Positions 35,426 through 46,955 of a stretch of DNA of 64,000 bases are shown here, piece after piece. The notes below the pieces were generated by a model that was not told the DNA's origin, did not search any database, and saw nothing but the letters and a program-made list of their open reading frames with translations. The position numbers and the translations under genes were made by a program. The stretch is from positions 1 to 64,000 of the forward strand of contig VWYX01000857.1 of the NCBI GenBank assembly GCA_013396525.1, given 5' to 3'. How positions within the stretch are numbered: the first letter of the stretch is position 1; each line of letters opens with the position of its first letter. Origin of the DNA: Chaetorhynchus papuensis. Lineage: Eukaryota; Chordata; Aves; Passeriformes; Rhipiduridae.

Positions 35426-37689
35426 CTGTCGAGTCTAGTGCCTCTCTCTTTAGGTATATTATAGTATACAAGGTGCCTGCCCAGTCCTTTTCAAACTGCA
35501 TTGGAAAGGTGTGAAATTTCCCAAACTCCTCTGGGAAAAACAAGGTGATGGTACTGCTGCTGCCCCACGTACCAGGCAGTGCCTCCATGGCCGAGCTGGT
35601 GGTTGGGATCAGGAGGTTGGTCTTCGCACCAGGCTGCAAATGCTGGAAGCAGGGCTAGGGAAGAGGAGATCTGGAGGCTTTGAAGACAGCATGGTGTCAG
35701 TGTAGAAGGTATGTGAGAGCTGAGGGTGGATCGATAGTGAATTTGGGCTTTGCTGGTGATTGCAAGATGTTGAAGGATTGCCCTGATAAGAAAGGTGTTT
35801 CTGTAAGCAGGAACAAATTGGATTTTTTAAAATTTTTTTAATTTTTTTTTTTTTTTTTAATAATTGGGCTTTCCTGGCTTGAGCATATATGTCAATCTTT
35901 CTGTGGTGTAAATTAGTCTTAGCTGGTGATTTAGACCCACCAAAGGCCCTGTGCTGAAATAGTGCAGCTGAGGTGCAGTGATCACACAGCTCGGCGTGGA
36001 TGGATGGGATGGAACAGCTGCCTGGTCCTGGAATGGCAGAGAGGAGGGCCAGCACTGCTCCCAGCAGGGTTTCTGCCCCTCCCGTGACGCTGCAGCTGTG
36101 AAACCCTAGGGTTAGAGGTGTCTGCCCAAAAAGCTGGCACTGCCTGTGTGTCTCTGGCATAAGAGCAGCATCACTGGGGAGGGTGCAGGTCCCTTCATGC
36201 CACTTGGCTACCGAAGCGTGGCCCTCTTCTGAACAGAGCTCCCTGCCCCCCTGAGCTGTGGGTGGTCAGTTAGCCCTGCCAGTCCGGGCAACACACACCG
36301 GCAGCTCCTGAGGGCTCGATCCCTGGGGATGGAGCAGGGAGAGCCGAGGGCTGAGGCAGCAAAACGGCGCCTCCTGGGTCTCGGGGTTCTCTGCTGCAAG
36401 ATCCCTGTGCACGCAGGAGCCTGATGCCAGCAGCCCCCCTCCCTGGCTGTGGGATTTGGGGCTGCCCAGCAGCTTGTCTGGCATGCCCCGGTGCTGGCCA
36501 CGTACATAATCCCAGGGCAGGAGCCGTGCTTGAACTGCATGTGAACCGTAAATCCCCACTCCTAAAGCCGAGGGCAGTTCCCGCTGGCAGCCTGCTGCGG
36601 CGGCTCAGCCTGGTCCCCGGCACTGCCGCCCAGAGCAGCCGGCTCATTTAAATTGCTTTATAAATGGGCCAAAGAACTCTGGCTCCAGCCTTCATCTGAG
36701 TAATAAATACACAATAAAGCAGCCTCAGTGGCTGAGCGAGGCCAAACAATCAACACTTCCAAAACAGGGAGGATGCTCTTACTGAAAAGAGGTCGTCTTT
36801 TGTAATGTTTTAGCCCTTTTCTGCCCCTTTTAAGGATTTCTCCTGGAGGAGATGGAGTAGAGGCTATGTTTAGCCAGCTGTATGCCCAGATGGTCACAAC
36901 ACTTATGAACAACATCCCCCAGGAATAATTGTATTAAGTCTTCTTTGGATTTTATGCTCCTGGGGGTTTAAAAAAAAAAAAAAAAAAAAAAAAAGAAGAA
37001 GAAAGATTCTCTAGAATTAATGGTTTGGCACTTCTGCATTTGATTACTGTATTAAGAAAGCAGCCAGTGCCTGACAGGTTTTTGTAACCACCTCCAAACA
37101 CGAGACATCACACAGAACTATGACTTCTTAATGAAAAGCTGGAAAGTGTATAATTGAGGCTGAGGTAGGATGTGCTGACGTGCCAGAAAGGACATCTGAA
37201 CCCTGCTATACCAGTATGCCCACATGGATTTAACTCCGTGCTCACCAGCCAGGTGAGGAGCTCGTCTCGCACGGACGAGAAGAGCCAGTGAAGAGTTTCC
37301 ATCCTCCTGTTAAGCAGTGCACATGGGAATGAATGTGTGCTCTATTTGGCTTGCAAATATCACATCACCTATTGCGTTTCCACTCACTTCTTTCTTTGGG
37401 GAGAGAGAAAAGAAAGCAACCAAAGGAAAGAAGGCAACAAACAAGAGAGATCAATGAACCATGGCAGAGCACTCTGCTGCGCACACACTTCCCACCCGCC
37501 CTGGGAGAAGGCAGGGAAGGGCAGGGGGGGTCGAGGGGATGAATGAAGGCAAAGCCACACAGTTCAGTTAAGGAACGTGCTGAGAGATGAGAGTGATGAT
37601 GGTAACTGGCTAAAAACTTTTCAGGGAGACCATTTGGAAGAGTTTGTAAGTTTTAAAAGCTAGCGTGCACTTTCCTGGTGCATCCCGGT
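35426..37689. other. Non-coding DNA with homopolymer tracts
   Basis: There is a T17 run at 35,842-35,858 and an A25 run at 36,970-36,994 followed by a GAA-rich stretch. The latter could be the poly-A end of a retrocopy, but no parent sequence is visible upstream. The block at 36,590-36,760 (cggctcatttaaattgctttataaatgggcc, aataaatacacaataaagc) looks like a candidate regulatory element with CDX/HOX-type TTTATAA words. No exon is supported. Confidence 0.4.
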
Positions 37690-37832
37690 GGATCACGAAG
37701 TGCTTGGCAAGAAACAGCACTGCCCTCCTGTTAGCAAGCTCCTGTCTGATGACACCCATTTTACAGACAGGGACACTGAGGCACAGAGAGGTTACTGCAA
37801 GGAGAAATTAACTTCCATCAGGGAAAGATAGA
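37690..37832 (+). repeat. MIR/CORE-SINE-like relic
   Basis: The clearest match to the MIR core in the window is 'cccattttacagacagggacactgaggcacagagaggtta' (consensus ccccattttacagatgaggaaactgaggcacagagaggtta). It is preceded by 'acgaagtgcttggcaag' (consensus caaagcgctttacaa-type). It is an ancient non-coding SINE copy on the + strand. Confidence 0.8.
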
Positions 37833-40800
37833 TAACACCTGTGATTGCAGAGATCTAACCATAACGGTCAGGAGGTCCTTGCCCAAAAACTTACGTTTCT
37901 ATTTGTTATTGCACTGTTGGAAAAGCCATGAATAGAGACATAAAATGGATCTGCAAAACTTCCACCCCACACCAGGATCACCAATGCTTGTCTGCAACCC
38001 ATCACAAGCTGTAGTCAATGACCTGCAGCCATAAGTGTTATATTCAGTAAAAAGCAGCTGAAAAGGGGTATGACTGGTGGACTAGGTCCTTGTGATAGCA
38101 GGGAATGTACAGAATTACTAAAACAGATGTGAACACTGCCTATTGCTCCAGTGAACTCTTGGACACCAAAGATATCCTGCATGTAGTGGATGGGAAATTA
38201 GATCTGTGCTTCCCTGAAGCCATAGCAGCCTACAAAACATCACACCACAGGCAAAACCAGCTGTTCCTGGCCCAGAAGACCCCAAAGAAAAAACAGCTGT
38301 CTGGTGTCAGAGGAACAGGAGCAGTGCTCTCTGACACATGCTTGGTAGTTGGCCTCTGAGAAGTGGCTGCTGCAGAACTGCCCGGGCTTGGGTGTGTGTC
38401 CCTCAGTCCTGAGAGGCTGCTCTGGCAGCTGGGAACAAGACTGCAGCAGTAACCTGTCAGTGGTAACCTGTCAGTGCCTGCCATGGCCTTTGTTCGGATG
38501 CTGTGGGGGAGTCAGGCAGATGTGATTCCTGCACATCCACTCCATTCCTCAACACCCTGGTGAGATGGCTTTGCTGCCCCTCTCTGTTCCTGCACCACTG
38601 CAGGCAGCTACAGCAAACCCCATAACTGAGCCTCCTGGCATTATCCTCCTACCACACATAGGATTCCTGTCTCTAAAACACAGAAGGGATGAGATTAGCA
38701 TCTTCTCCCTCTCTTGCTATGCCAGCTTTTGACAGACAGAGGGATGGGGGAGTAGAAAATGGGGTAAAGATAGCTCTGTGTGTTTTGTTAGGAATTGTCA
38801 TTACCCTGATAGCAGTGAGGTTATGTGGGGACACGGTGGCTCTGACTTGCTGCAAGCCACTGGCTGGAGGAAAGGGTGGCAGAGGAGCTCAGCATGGGGT
38901 GAAGGGCCTTTACTTTAGCCCAGACCATGGAGTGCATGGGGATAACAAGCCTCTGCTGGCACCATAAACATGTAATGCACAAACCCCTACAGGCTCAGGT
39001 CCCATGATTCATCCTCCTGAATCCCACAGCCCACAGGGCCAGGCACAGACTTTAAGCCTGTTTAATGCATCATTCAGGAGTGAACCAGGTCGCTTTTACT
39101 TGTCTTTTAGAAGACACATGTTTTCATTATATATGCTCCAAGTAGAGGCTAAAGATCCAGAAACGATGGCTATGGAGTTTTGGCGTTCCCTCTCATCAGT
39201 TTGGTTAATTGCTCGTTTCATTTACTAGCTGGGTTTTAACTTTCCTATGGATCACTTGGCTCTTGAAATTCCGTAAGTACTGAAAGTCAGCAAATTTTGG
39301 GAAGTGTTCTCTGGAGGAAAGTCCTGGAACTCTTACAACAGGCATAATTTTCATTTGTGCAGGTTTAGTGCTCTCACAGAATAAATAAGCATTAACTATC
39401 CCACAACCACTCCAAAATGCAGTCGGTTTGTAGCCTGCTGTGTGCTGCACTAGAAGCCTGAGCATTTTACCTTGCAGACTAAATGCCTCTGTGGACAGAA
39501 ATTGTGATCATTACTCAGGAGATACTTTCCAGATGAAACCTCACTCAAAAATAGCTATGCCTGGATTTAATACCTGTAATACCAAGACAGTGGTATTTGC
39601 ATTTAAACACTAACTTCAGTGCGAGGGAACTCATGAGGGAGAAAGGTGTATTTTTAACTAACCCTTCTAGCCACTGGGTGCCACTAGTGACTTGTTGGGT
39701 TGAGGGAACAGCAGCTATCCTGAAACTTTACGGGAGCAACCCACGTGTAAATCCTCCCAATACATTAATACATAGGAAGTTCACCTTCAACCTATTCGAT
39801 TTACTTTAAAAGCATCCACCCTGCATGTCTCTGATCTCCCTCTATTCTGATTCCCAATGGCTGTACTTCAGTGCCAGGGTATCACTCAGGGTGCTGGGTT
39901 AGAGGCTGTGTAACCAGCTCTTGGAAAACCTGATGAAGCAAGCAAAGCACTCAAGCTTACGCTCACGTTTATGACAACTGAGCAGCGCCTTTGCAATCAG
40001 TGAAACTGCTCCTGTTCTTACAGACAAGCACGTATTTGACTGGATTAGTTCATGAAGTGACTGGAACCGAAGGCATGGTCAGCAGAGAAGCCCAGTGAGC
40101 TACTGTTTTTGCTGCTGGTTACCCTCCTCAAATTCATCCTTCGCGATGCAGACGCAATTCCAGACCCTCATGTGAGATGCGTATAATGGCTGCTATTAAT
40201 TCCTAGCAGCGGACAGGATCAGACCCCTGGGTTTAATGGTCTGCTTTTCATCTCTGTAATCCCCATCCCATCTCTCATTCTGCTTTTCACTTCAAAATTA
40301 CTTTGCCTGCCTCCCCCTCCTCCATTCTTATTGTTCTGGTGTTCCCTGCCACGATTTCTCCAAAGGCAGGATGGTGAGGCAGTTCATCTACAATGGTCCA
40401 TTTCCACAAATAGACACATACAGGTGGAAATATGTGCATGAGTTTATTCTAAACCTGAAAACATACAGGGCAAATAAACCCCTGGAATCTACTTGAACAC
40501 TGTACCTACAGAGGTCTCCACTGTTTTATTATCTGACTTAAACTAGAGTGAAACAAATTCTGTGTAGGGACAAGACCTAACGAGCCAGTAATTTGCACAT
40601 GTACGTGAAACCCCTACAAACCAGGTTTAAACAGAAACTGGGCCCTTGAATAAGAAATCCAACAGAGGAACAGGTTTCCGGGGGGCAATGAGCTACAGTG
40701 TGTCAGCTACCCCAGGGCAACAAGCTGGTTGCAAGCCAGTAGTACCTGCAGTGAACGTACCCCATGTCTGTGCCAGTCCTGTTTCTCACATCTCCAGTGT

Positions 40801-41739
40801 GAGAGCAGGCACACCAGCGCTGTATTACACTGCCTGATGTGCTGTAGATCCACACGCTGGTGTATCTCACAATAAGAGTGCCCACAGACCCCAGTGCACA
40901 GTCTTCTTTCTTTACTCCAGTTCCAGGGGTATCCAAAGTCCACTGATGGCTCCACTCGCCCTCGCCGTGGTCCCCCTCCCCTTGCTGCTGCTGCTCCAGC
41001 CGCAGGGGCTGGCTGCTCCCACGCTCCCATTTGTATGTCACTCACGCGTCTCTCCCCACTTAGAGCTGTCTTCTGTTTCCTGCTGCCAAGAACTGTCTCT
41101 ATTTGAGACTCCATTTCAAACCCATGATTACCAGGAGCCTTCCTCTCATCTCATCTCATTTCATCTCTCTTCAGCTCTTTCTTACTCTTCGCTTCTTCGT
41201 CTGCATTTTATTTTGGTCTGTGAGCGCGTGCTCTGGGGCAGGGAAGCCCCACGCGTACTCGCTGCGCTGCAGGAATGATGTGACAGCGTGATCCTTACTG
41301 TGCAGAAGTGACCTGGAAAAAAAGGCACCTCGTCATCTGAAGGCAGAAAGGACAGTGCTGTGATGAATTTTTAACTATTATCCCTGATTCCGTGGTTGGG
41401 AATACTTCCATGCCTTCTTCCTGCCGGTAAGGCAGCCTTCTGGATCAAGGGTAAGGGAGAAGTGTCACACAGCTGCCTCAAGTCTCAGCGGATCTGCCCT
41501 CCTCTGGGCCACCTCCTAGCACAGGTTGGGGACCGGGGTCAGAGCAGCTTGGTGTGGCAGGCTGCAGAGGAGCACATCAACGGGAAGCTGTGGGTGCAGA
41601 CAGGCTGCACGACAGTAGGAAGGTTCCAAACATAGTTTCATTTTCCAGTAGCTGTACTGGGTAAATAGGGCCAGGACACAGATGGGTAATGTGCATTGCT
41701 AAGGCCAAGTCCATGGGCTGTGTTCAACTGCTCATTCTC
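37833..41739. other. Non-coding DNA, no gene recognised
   Basis: No supported exon. A 14-bp perfect tandem (GTAACCTGTCAGTG x 2) lies at 38,449-38,476. A short TCATC/TCATT-rich tract lies near 41,145-41,170. Frames at 40,700-41,280 reach about 135 codons on both strands without any known domain. Confidence 0.45.
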
Positions 41740-42110
41740 ACTAGGACTCCCTTTTTAATTAATAAAGATTTTTCTCCTTAAGACATTTTAAAAATTACTC
41801 AGACGGTTCCTTCAAGCTGCAGGTTTCACACGAGAGAAGGGTTGCAAGAAATCACCATTTAATTAAATAAACATCTCTTTGAACGATGACCCTTCTCCAA
41901 AGTTGGAACCTCCTTGCCATCATTAGAGCCCCACATAAACTGTAGCAGTTAGCAGTCTGCTTCGGGATTACAGTGTTCGTAGCAAGAGAAATTGCTCCTG
42001 AGATCATTTAACCTCCCTGGGGAGATGACAGGAAGGAATTAATCTTCCGCTGCTAATCCGCCCTGTGCTGCTGGATCAAAAATTGGCATCGATGGGGGTG
42101 CCTGCTCAGG
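41740..42110. promoter_or_regulatory. Candidate conserved non-coding element with K50-type homeodomain sites
   Basis: This is a non-repetitive block with two TTTAATTAAT-type words (near 41,755 and 41,860). It also has a GGATTA core at 41,965-41,970 and a TAATCC core in the opposite sense at 42,054-42,059. GGATTA/TAATCC is the site preferred by OTX, PITX and GSC-type homeodomains. Such spacing and lack of repeats resemble enhancers near developmental genes. Conservation is untested. Confidence 0.38.
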
Positions 42111-45100
42111 GGAGCCTGCGGTGGCATTTACCATCCGTGTGTGCTCCCTCCCACCTCCTCCTCCTCCAGCGCGGCTGAGGAAACAGGGGGCAGCTATTTC
42201 AGGAAGTCTACGTAACATACTATTAAACCATTTGTGCTGGCTGCGAAGGAGATTTGGTTTCTAGCGTTCCCCTCCAGTCCTAGCTGTGTCAGCAAGGTGA
42301 ACGCCACAGAAGGGCTTTCACTTTAGTCCCAGGAATCAGTGTCCTCCTTGGTTTTGTCACTACTTGCCGTCTCTTTTATTTTATACCAATTTTTTTTACA
42401 TTACTATTGTTATTCTATTTGTTAGTAATTTAAATTTGTTATTCAGCAGTGCCCAGGTACATCTTTATCCCCCAGAGTGCTTGTAGGAAATAGAAAGTGC
42501 TGGCACGACCCTCTGCCCATGAGAGCCTTTGTGTCAAAAGCAGTTCTGCATGGAATGGAAACCTCCATTTTTATTTGTTTTTTTCTTTTCCTGGTGAGTA
42601 AAATGGATCCAAGAAACAATTCAATACGTTTGTGAGCAATCTGTGAGCAGAGAGCGGGTTCAGGTTTACAGAGTTCAGGTGGGGCCAGTCCTGGAGCAGG
42701 GACAATTCCTTGGGATACAGCACCCAGACACACAGTGAGAATAGCAAGTAGCGAACGCCCGTAGCAACTGGCTTGTGGAAAAAAATTAATTTGCTAAAGA
42801 TCATTGGCACTAAGTTGCCTTGAAGAGTTGTAAATCACAAGGCTGTACAAAGGGAAACCTGCTCCTGCGTAGTCTGTGAGCAGAGACAGACTGTTACAAT
42901 GGATTCAACTATTCCTAACTAATAAGAACTTATTAGAAGGAGTTCAGAAAATGCTAGGCTCATCCAAATCAAAGGCCAAGCTCCTGCTGATGTTGGCAGA
43001 GGCAGAATGGGACCCAACAGGCAGATTTTTCACAACAGAGGACAGCACCTTGTTTCCTTCTCCGCGGCATTTATGTTTTCAACCCAGGACCAACTGCCCC
43101 TGCCAGACCTTGTGCTCTCACAGCTCCCACCTCAGCAGGCAGCAGGACCAAGGGGATCCAGCAGGATGCCCAGCTCAGGCCCTGGCATAGAAGGTGCTGT
43201 GGATAGGAAAGCCAAGCCCAGAGCAAGACAAAGCTGCAGTGAGGGCTCTCAGGAAGGCTCTCACCAGCTGGAGGAGGGGACTGGGCGTTGTGGGAGCAAA
43301 GCCAGACCCTTCTGTTGCTAAAACCAACCCTGACACCGGCTCTTTTCTCCCCTGACTGATCCAAACACTTGCAAAAGACAGGTTTTCTTTTCACTAGCAG
43401 CACACCACCAAATGGGATTTGCAACAAGGAGGTGTGAGGGATAACAGCCCATCCCTCATACCCAACAGAGCCTGCAGGCTTCTTTTGCTGCTTTCAAGTT
43501 TCCCGTGCATTAATCCCCACAATAACACACGATCACCAGAAAAACCTTGGGAAATAGGGGGCAGGGGATATGGACACTTTTCAGAGAGAAAGGTATAAAA
43601 GGAAGCAAAAAACAATCACAGTGGAAAAACATAGGTCGTTTGCTCTTCCATTTTTCTGTCAAATGGTGATTAGAAGAGAAAATGTTCTTTCTGTACCAGT
43701 CAGGAAAGGAAGAAACATGTTCCACTTCTCTCAAAAAAAAAAAAAAAAAAAATCCAGTGAAGCAAGAGTGATGCTATTTCTCTAACTCAGAGAAGCAAAG
43801 CAGTCTCCAGGAGTCTGTGAAGGTTTGTGAAGGTGCCCTTGCAGTTATTGTGTTAAACACTGAAAAAAAGCTTGTTTCCCAAATGTGTAGGGTGGCACAG
43901 ATGACTCCAGCAAGCTGTTGGTCAGTTCTTGGGTATCCCCAGCTACTCAAACATGCCTCCCGTGTCTCTCACCTGCAGTTTTGGAAAGTTTTCTGTAGGC
44001 TTAGAGAGTTCTCTGAAGCTGCTCCCCCGTTTCTCTGAGGATGGCATTAAGCCTCACCAGTGCTGGTCCTGGTGTGTCGTGCTCTGTCTGCACCCTCCAG
44101 ACGCTGGTACTGGAGGAAACCAAGGTTCCCTCTGAATAAATCTTTTGTCTTCTCTTCTCCACAAAAGGAAGCTACAGGTAGGAACTGGGATATACAGAAA
44201 TGCACTTGTGGAGCACACACTTTGATGTTCTTTATTTCTGGTCTGGGATCACGGGTTATTGTATTCTAGAACAAACGAAAGCTCAGATGATACAAACGTG
44301 AGTTTCAGCTCACCTAACAAGTATATTTCTAGTTCCTCTCCTTCCCTCAGCATTTCTTCATTGTGATGTCTCTTTTTTTGTACAATGAGCATTTTCATTT
44401 AAGGCAAAAAATAGCGTTTAGATGTGTTTAGGATAACCCTGTTCTGCATTTTGTTTCAAGGAGAGCACATCTACCTATGCCAAGTCAAGGCCAAACTGCC
44501 TGCTAATTCATGAGCTGGGGTAACAAGCTCCACAACACTTGAGCATGTGGCTGCACTTGTGGCAGCAGGCACGGACTGGAGGGTCAATGTGCAGCAACGA
44601 GTGGGGCAGAAGTCACAAATGGCCATGTCACCCCTGTGGGCTCTGGCACCACAGTTCAGCAAGTCCCGGTGCCCAGCCATGACCTACTGGAGTGTTGTGG
44701 GTGCTGATGACATGCACCAAGCACAATATGGTCTCATCTCATACCATTTCACACAAGGAGTCACTCAGGCCAGTGGTTGTAAAAGATCTTTATTTGGCCT
44801 GGCCCTTTGGCAGTCAATTCGTGTTCCCCGTATAACACAACATGGTTAAAAACAAGCAAAAAGCCCAATATAAAACATAAGCATCTTCAGCAGAATATAT
44901 ATTTCATTTTTACATTAAAAACTACTTACAGTGATAGATGACAGCACGGTAGAATCCAGAAACCAGCTGCCTATATTATGCATTATATCAATATTTATTT
45001 TAATTCTAAAGAACCATAGTCTGGGGACTTTTACTAAAATAGACACTGCAAATGGTATCCTGATGGATTATTCTTCATTCCAAAGTAACTTTACTTGGAC

Positions 45101-45180
45101 ACCTCTGAATGCTGTTTGTCACTTGTTCTCCTCTCTCGGTTTTTCAGCATGCTGAAAAAAGAAATGAGAGAATAAAAATA
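42111..45180. other. Non-coding DNA, no gene recognised
   Basis: No supported exon. An A20 run lies at 43,733-43,752. The area at 44,860-45,010 is AT-rich (tatattatgcattatatcaatatttattttaat) and unique-looking. Frames are below 120 codons and unrecognised. Confidence 0.45.
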
Positions 45181-45292
45181 GAGCTAACTGTGCAACTGAG
45201 GTGAGAATAATCTTCCCTGGCAATAGAGCGCAATTGGTCTCCAATTGTAATTACTGCCTTTCTCACGCTCTAACAATAGATCTGAAATGGTG
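45181..45292. promoter_or_regulatory. Candidate regulatory block with CAATTGG palindrome
   Basis: CAATTGG-TCT-CCAATTG at 45,231-45,247 is a perfect 7-bp inverted repeat with a 3-base centre, and TAATTA overlaps its right edge. CAATTG fits the CANNTG E-box pattern and ATTGG/CCAAT fits the CCAAT-box core. The motif match is seen in the sequence; regulatory function is inferred. Confidence 0.35.
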
Positions 45293-46362
45293 TTTTGGGG
45301 ATACAGGGCTTTCCTTTGCAGAGCCATTGCTGTGTGATTCCCTGTGTTGAGTGGCTGTGCTTCTTCCCTGCTCCCCTTAAACCTTTCCCAGCACCAGTGA
45401 CAAGCTGCCTAAGCAAACACCACACACATGCAGCATGTTGGGATATGCAGAAGGCACCACCTCAGCACATAACCCATGCTGAGGCTCTGCCAGTGCTGCT
45501 GATGGTGCAAACTCTGCTGGGAGCAAAGGAAGCCGAGGCAGTGCTGGGCAGGGGGAGCAGCCGGATCTCCCTGTGCACAGGAGCTTGTGCTGCCTCTGGA
45601 GTGACCCAGGCTAGCAGTTCCTTGAGGCCACTTCTTTTAGAACAGCCGAGAGCTCAACATTCAGAAGCCTCAAAGACCATAAATAAGGGCATTTTGCTGT
45701 ATCACGAGTCTGAAAGGTTTTTGTGCTGCTCTTCCCTTGCAGACTCAGAGGTGAGGTAGCGTAGAAAACACAATTGAGGAGTTATCAAAAAGGAACATGG
45801 ACAATTTTCACTCCTTGAAAATGTGTTTATGTTTTTGCATCATCTTCAGTGCACAATTGCTCTTTTTGGTGGGCAACATGACTAAAATGCAGCATTCATG
45901 TCTATTAGAAATTGGAAAGAGCGAGCTACTTCTTTGGTGCAGCTCTGTTTATTGGCAAACAGTTGGTACATAGAATGCAGGAGGGACCAAACAAGAGGAA
46001 ACAATTTCTTTTCCTCCAATTTCAACTTTGTTTCTGGAAGCACTTTAACCCCAGAGCTCTTTCTCTGAGCGTTTTCTCAGTCCTGCTACAAATGGTGCTA
46101 CGATTACTGCTTGCCTGCTGACATTCCTGAAGGTGTCCATGTGGTTTCTCTTACTCATCATACATACAAGCATCCTTTTCTACTTATTACCATAGCTACC
46201 CATTTCAGTTTAATCAATCTCTTAAGTGAAAGATGGTGGTTACACACTTCATTTCCCATATAACTGTATCAGCCAGGTTAATGATGATATTTAAAACCCA
46301 GAGTTTTGTTGAGGATATTCAAATCAATGATCGTTGCTTTGTTATTGCTGTTACTGCAATGA
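45293..46362. other. Non-coding DNA, nothing recognised
   Basis: A 154-codon + frame (45,295-45,759) has no recognisable domain and is considered a chance frame. No repeat was seen. Confidence 0.45.
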
Positions 46363-46955
46363 TCCAGAATCACAAAATCATAAAATCCCAGAATGGGTCA
46401 GGCTGGAAGGGACCACAGTGGGTCATCTGCTCCCACCTCCCTGCTCAAGCAGAGCCATCCCAGAGCACATGGCACAGGATTGTATCCAGAGTTCTGGAAT
46501 ATCTCCAGTGAGGGAGGCTCCACACCTTCTCTGGACAATCTGTCCCAGTGCTCGGTCACCGCACAGTGAAGAAATTCTTCCTTGTATCCAGGTGGAACTT
46601 CCTGGCCGTCAGTTCCTGCCTGTTCCTCCTGTCCCATTGCTGGGCACCATGAAGCAGAGCCTGGTCCATCCTCTGCCCCCTCCCTGCAGACAGGGACAGA
46701 CAGGGATGAGGTCCCCTCTCAGCTGCCTCTTCTCGAGGCTGAACAGGCCCAGCTCCCTCAGCCTTCCTCAGAGATGCTCCAGTCCCTTCATCATCTTTGT
46801 CACCCTCTGCTGGACCCACTCCAGGAGCTCCATGTCTCTCCTGTCCTGAGGAGCCCAGAATTGGACACAGCACTCCAGGTGATCCTCACCAGGGCTGAGC
46901 AGAGGGGCAGGATCACCTCCTTCAACATGCTGTCAATGCTCTTCCTAATAGACCT
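46363..46955 (-). mobile_element. CR1 LINE 3' end, antisense, 5'-truncated
   Basis: This copy is closely related to the 3' part of the one at 26.5 kb. The tail 'agaatcacaaaatcataaaatcccagaatgggtcaggctgga' lies at the left, then the same 3' UTR words in the same order, up to 'ctgtcaatgctcttcctaat'. The minus frame keeps ARKFHLDTRKNFFTVR of the ORF2 end. Upstream CR1 words (ERHGAPGVGPAEGD) are frame-shifted versions of the MELLER region. Non-functional. Confidence 0.94.
46556..46873 (-). pseudogene. CR1 ORF2 carboxy-terminal remnant
   Basis: The frame ends in LTARKFHLDTRKNFFTVR, the CR1 ORF2 carboxy-terminal motif. The upstream part is read out of the original frame because of small indels. 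It is not a host gene. Confidence 0.85.
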
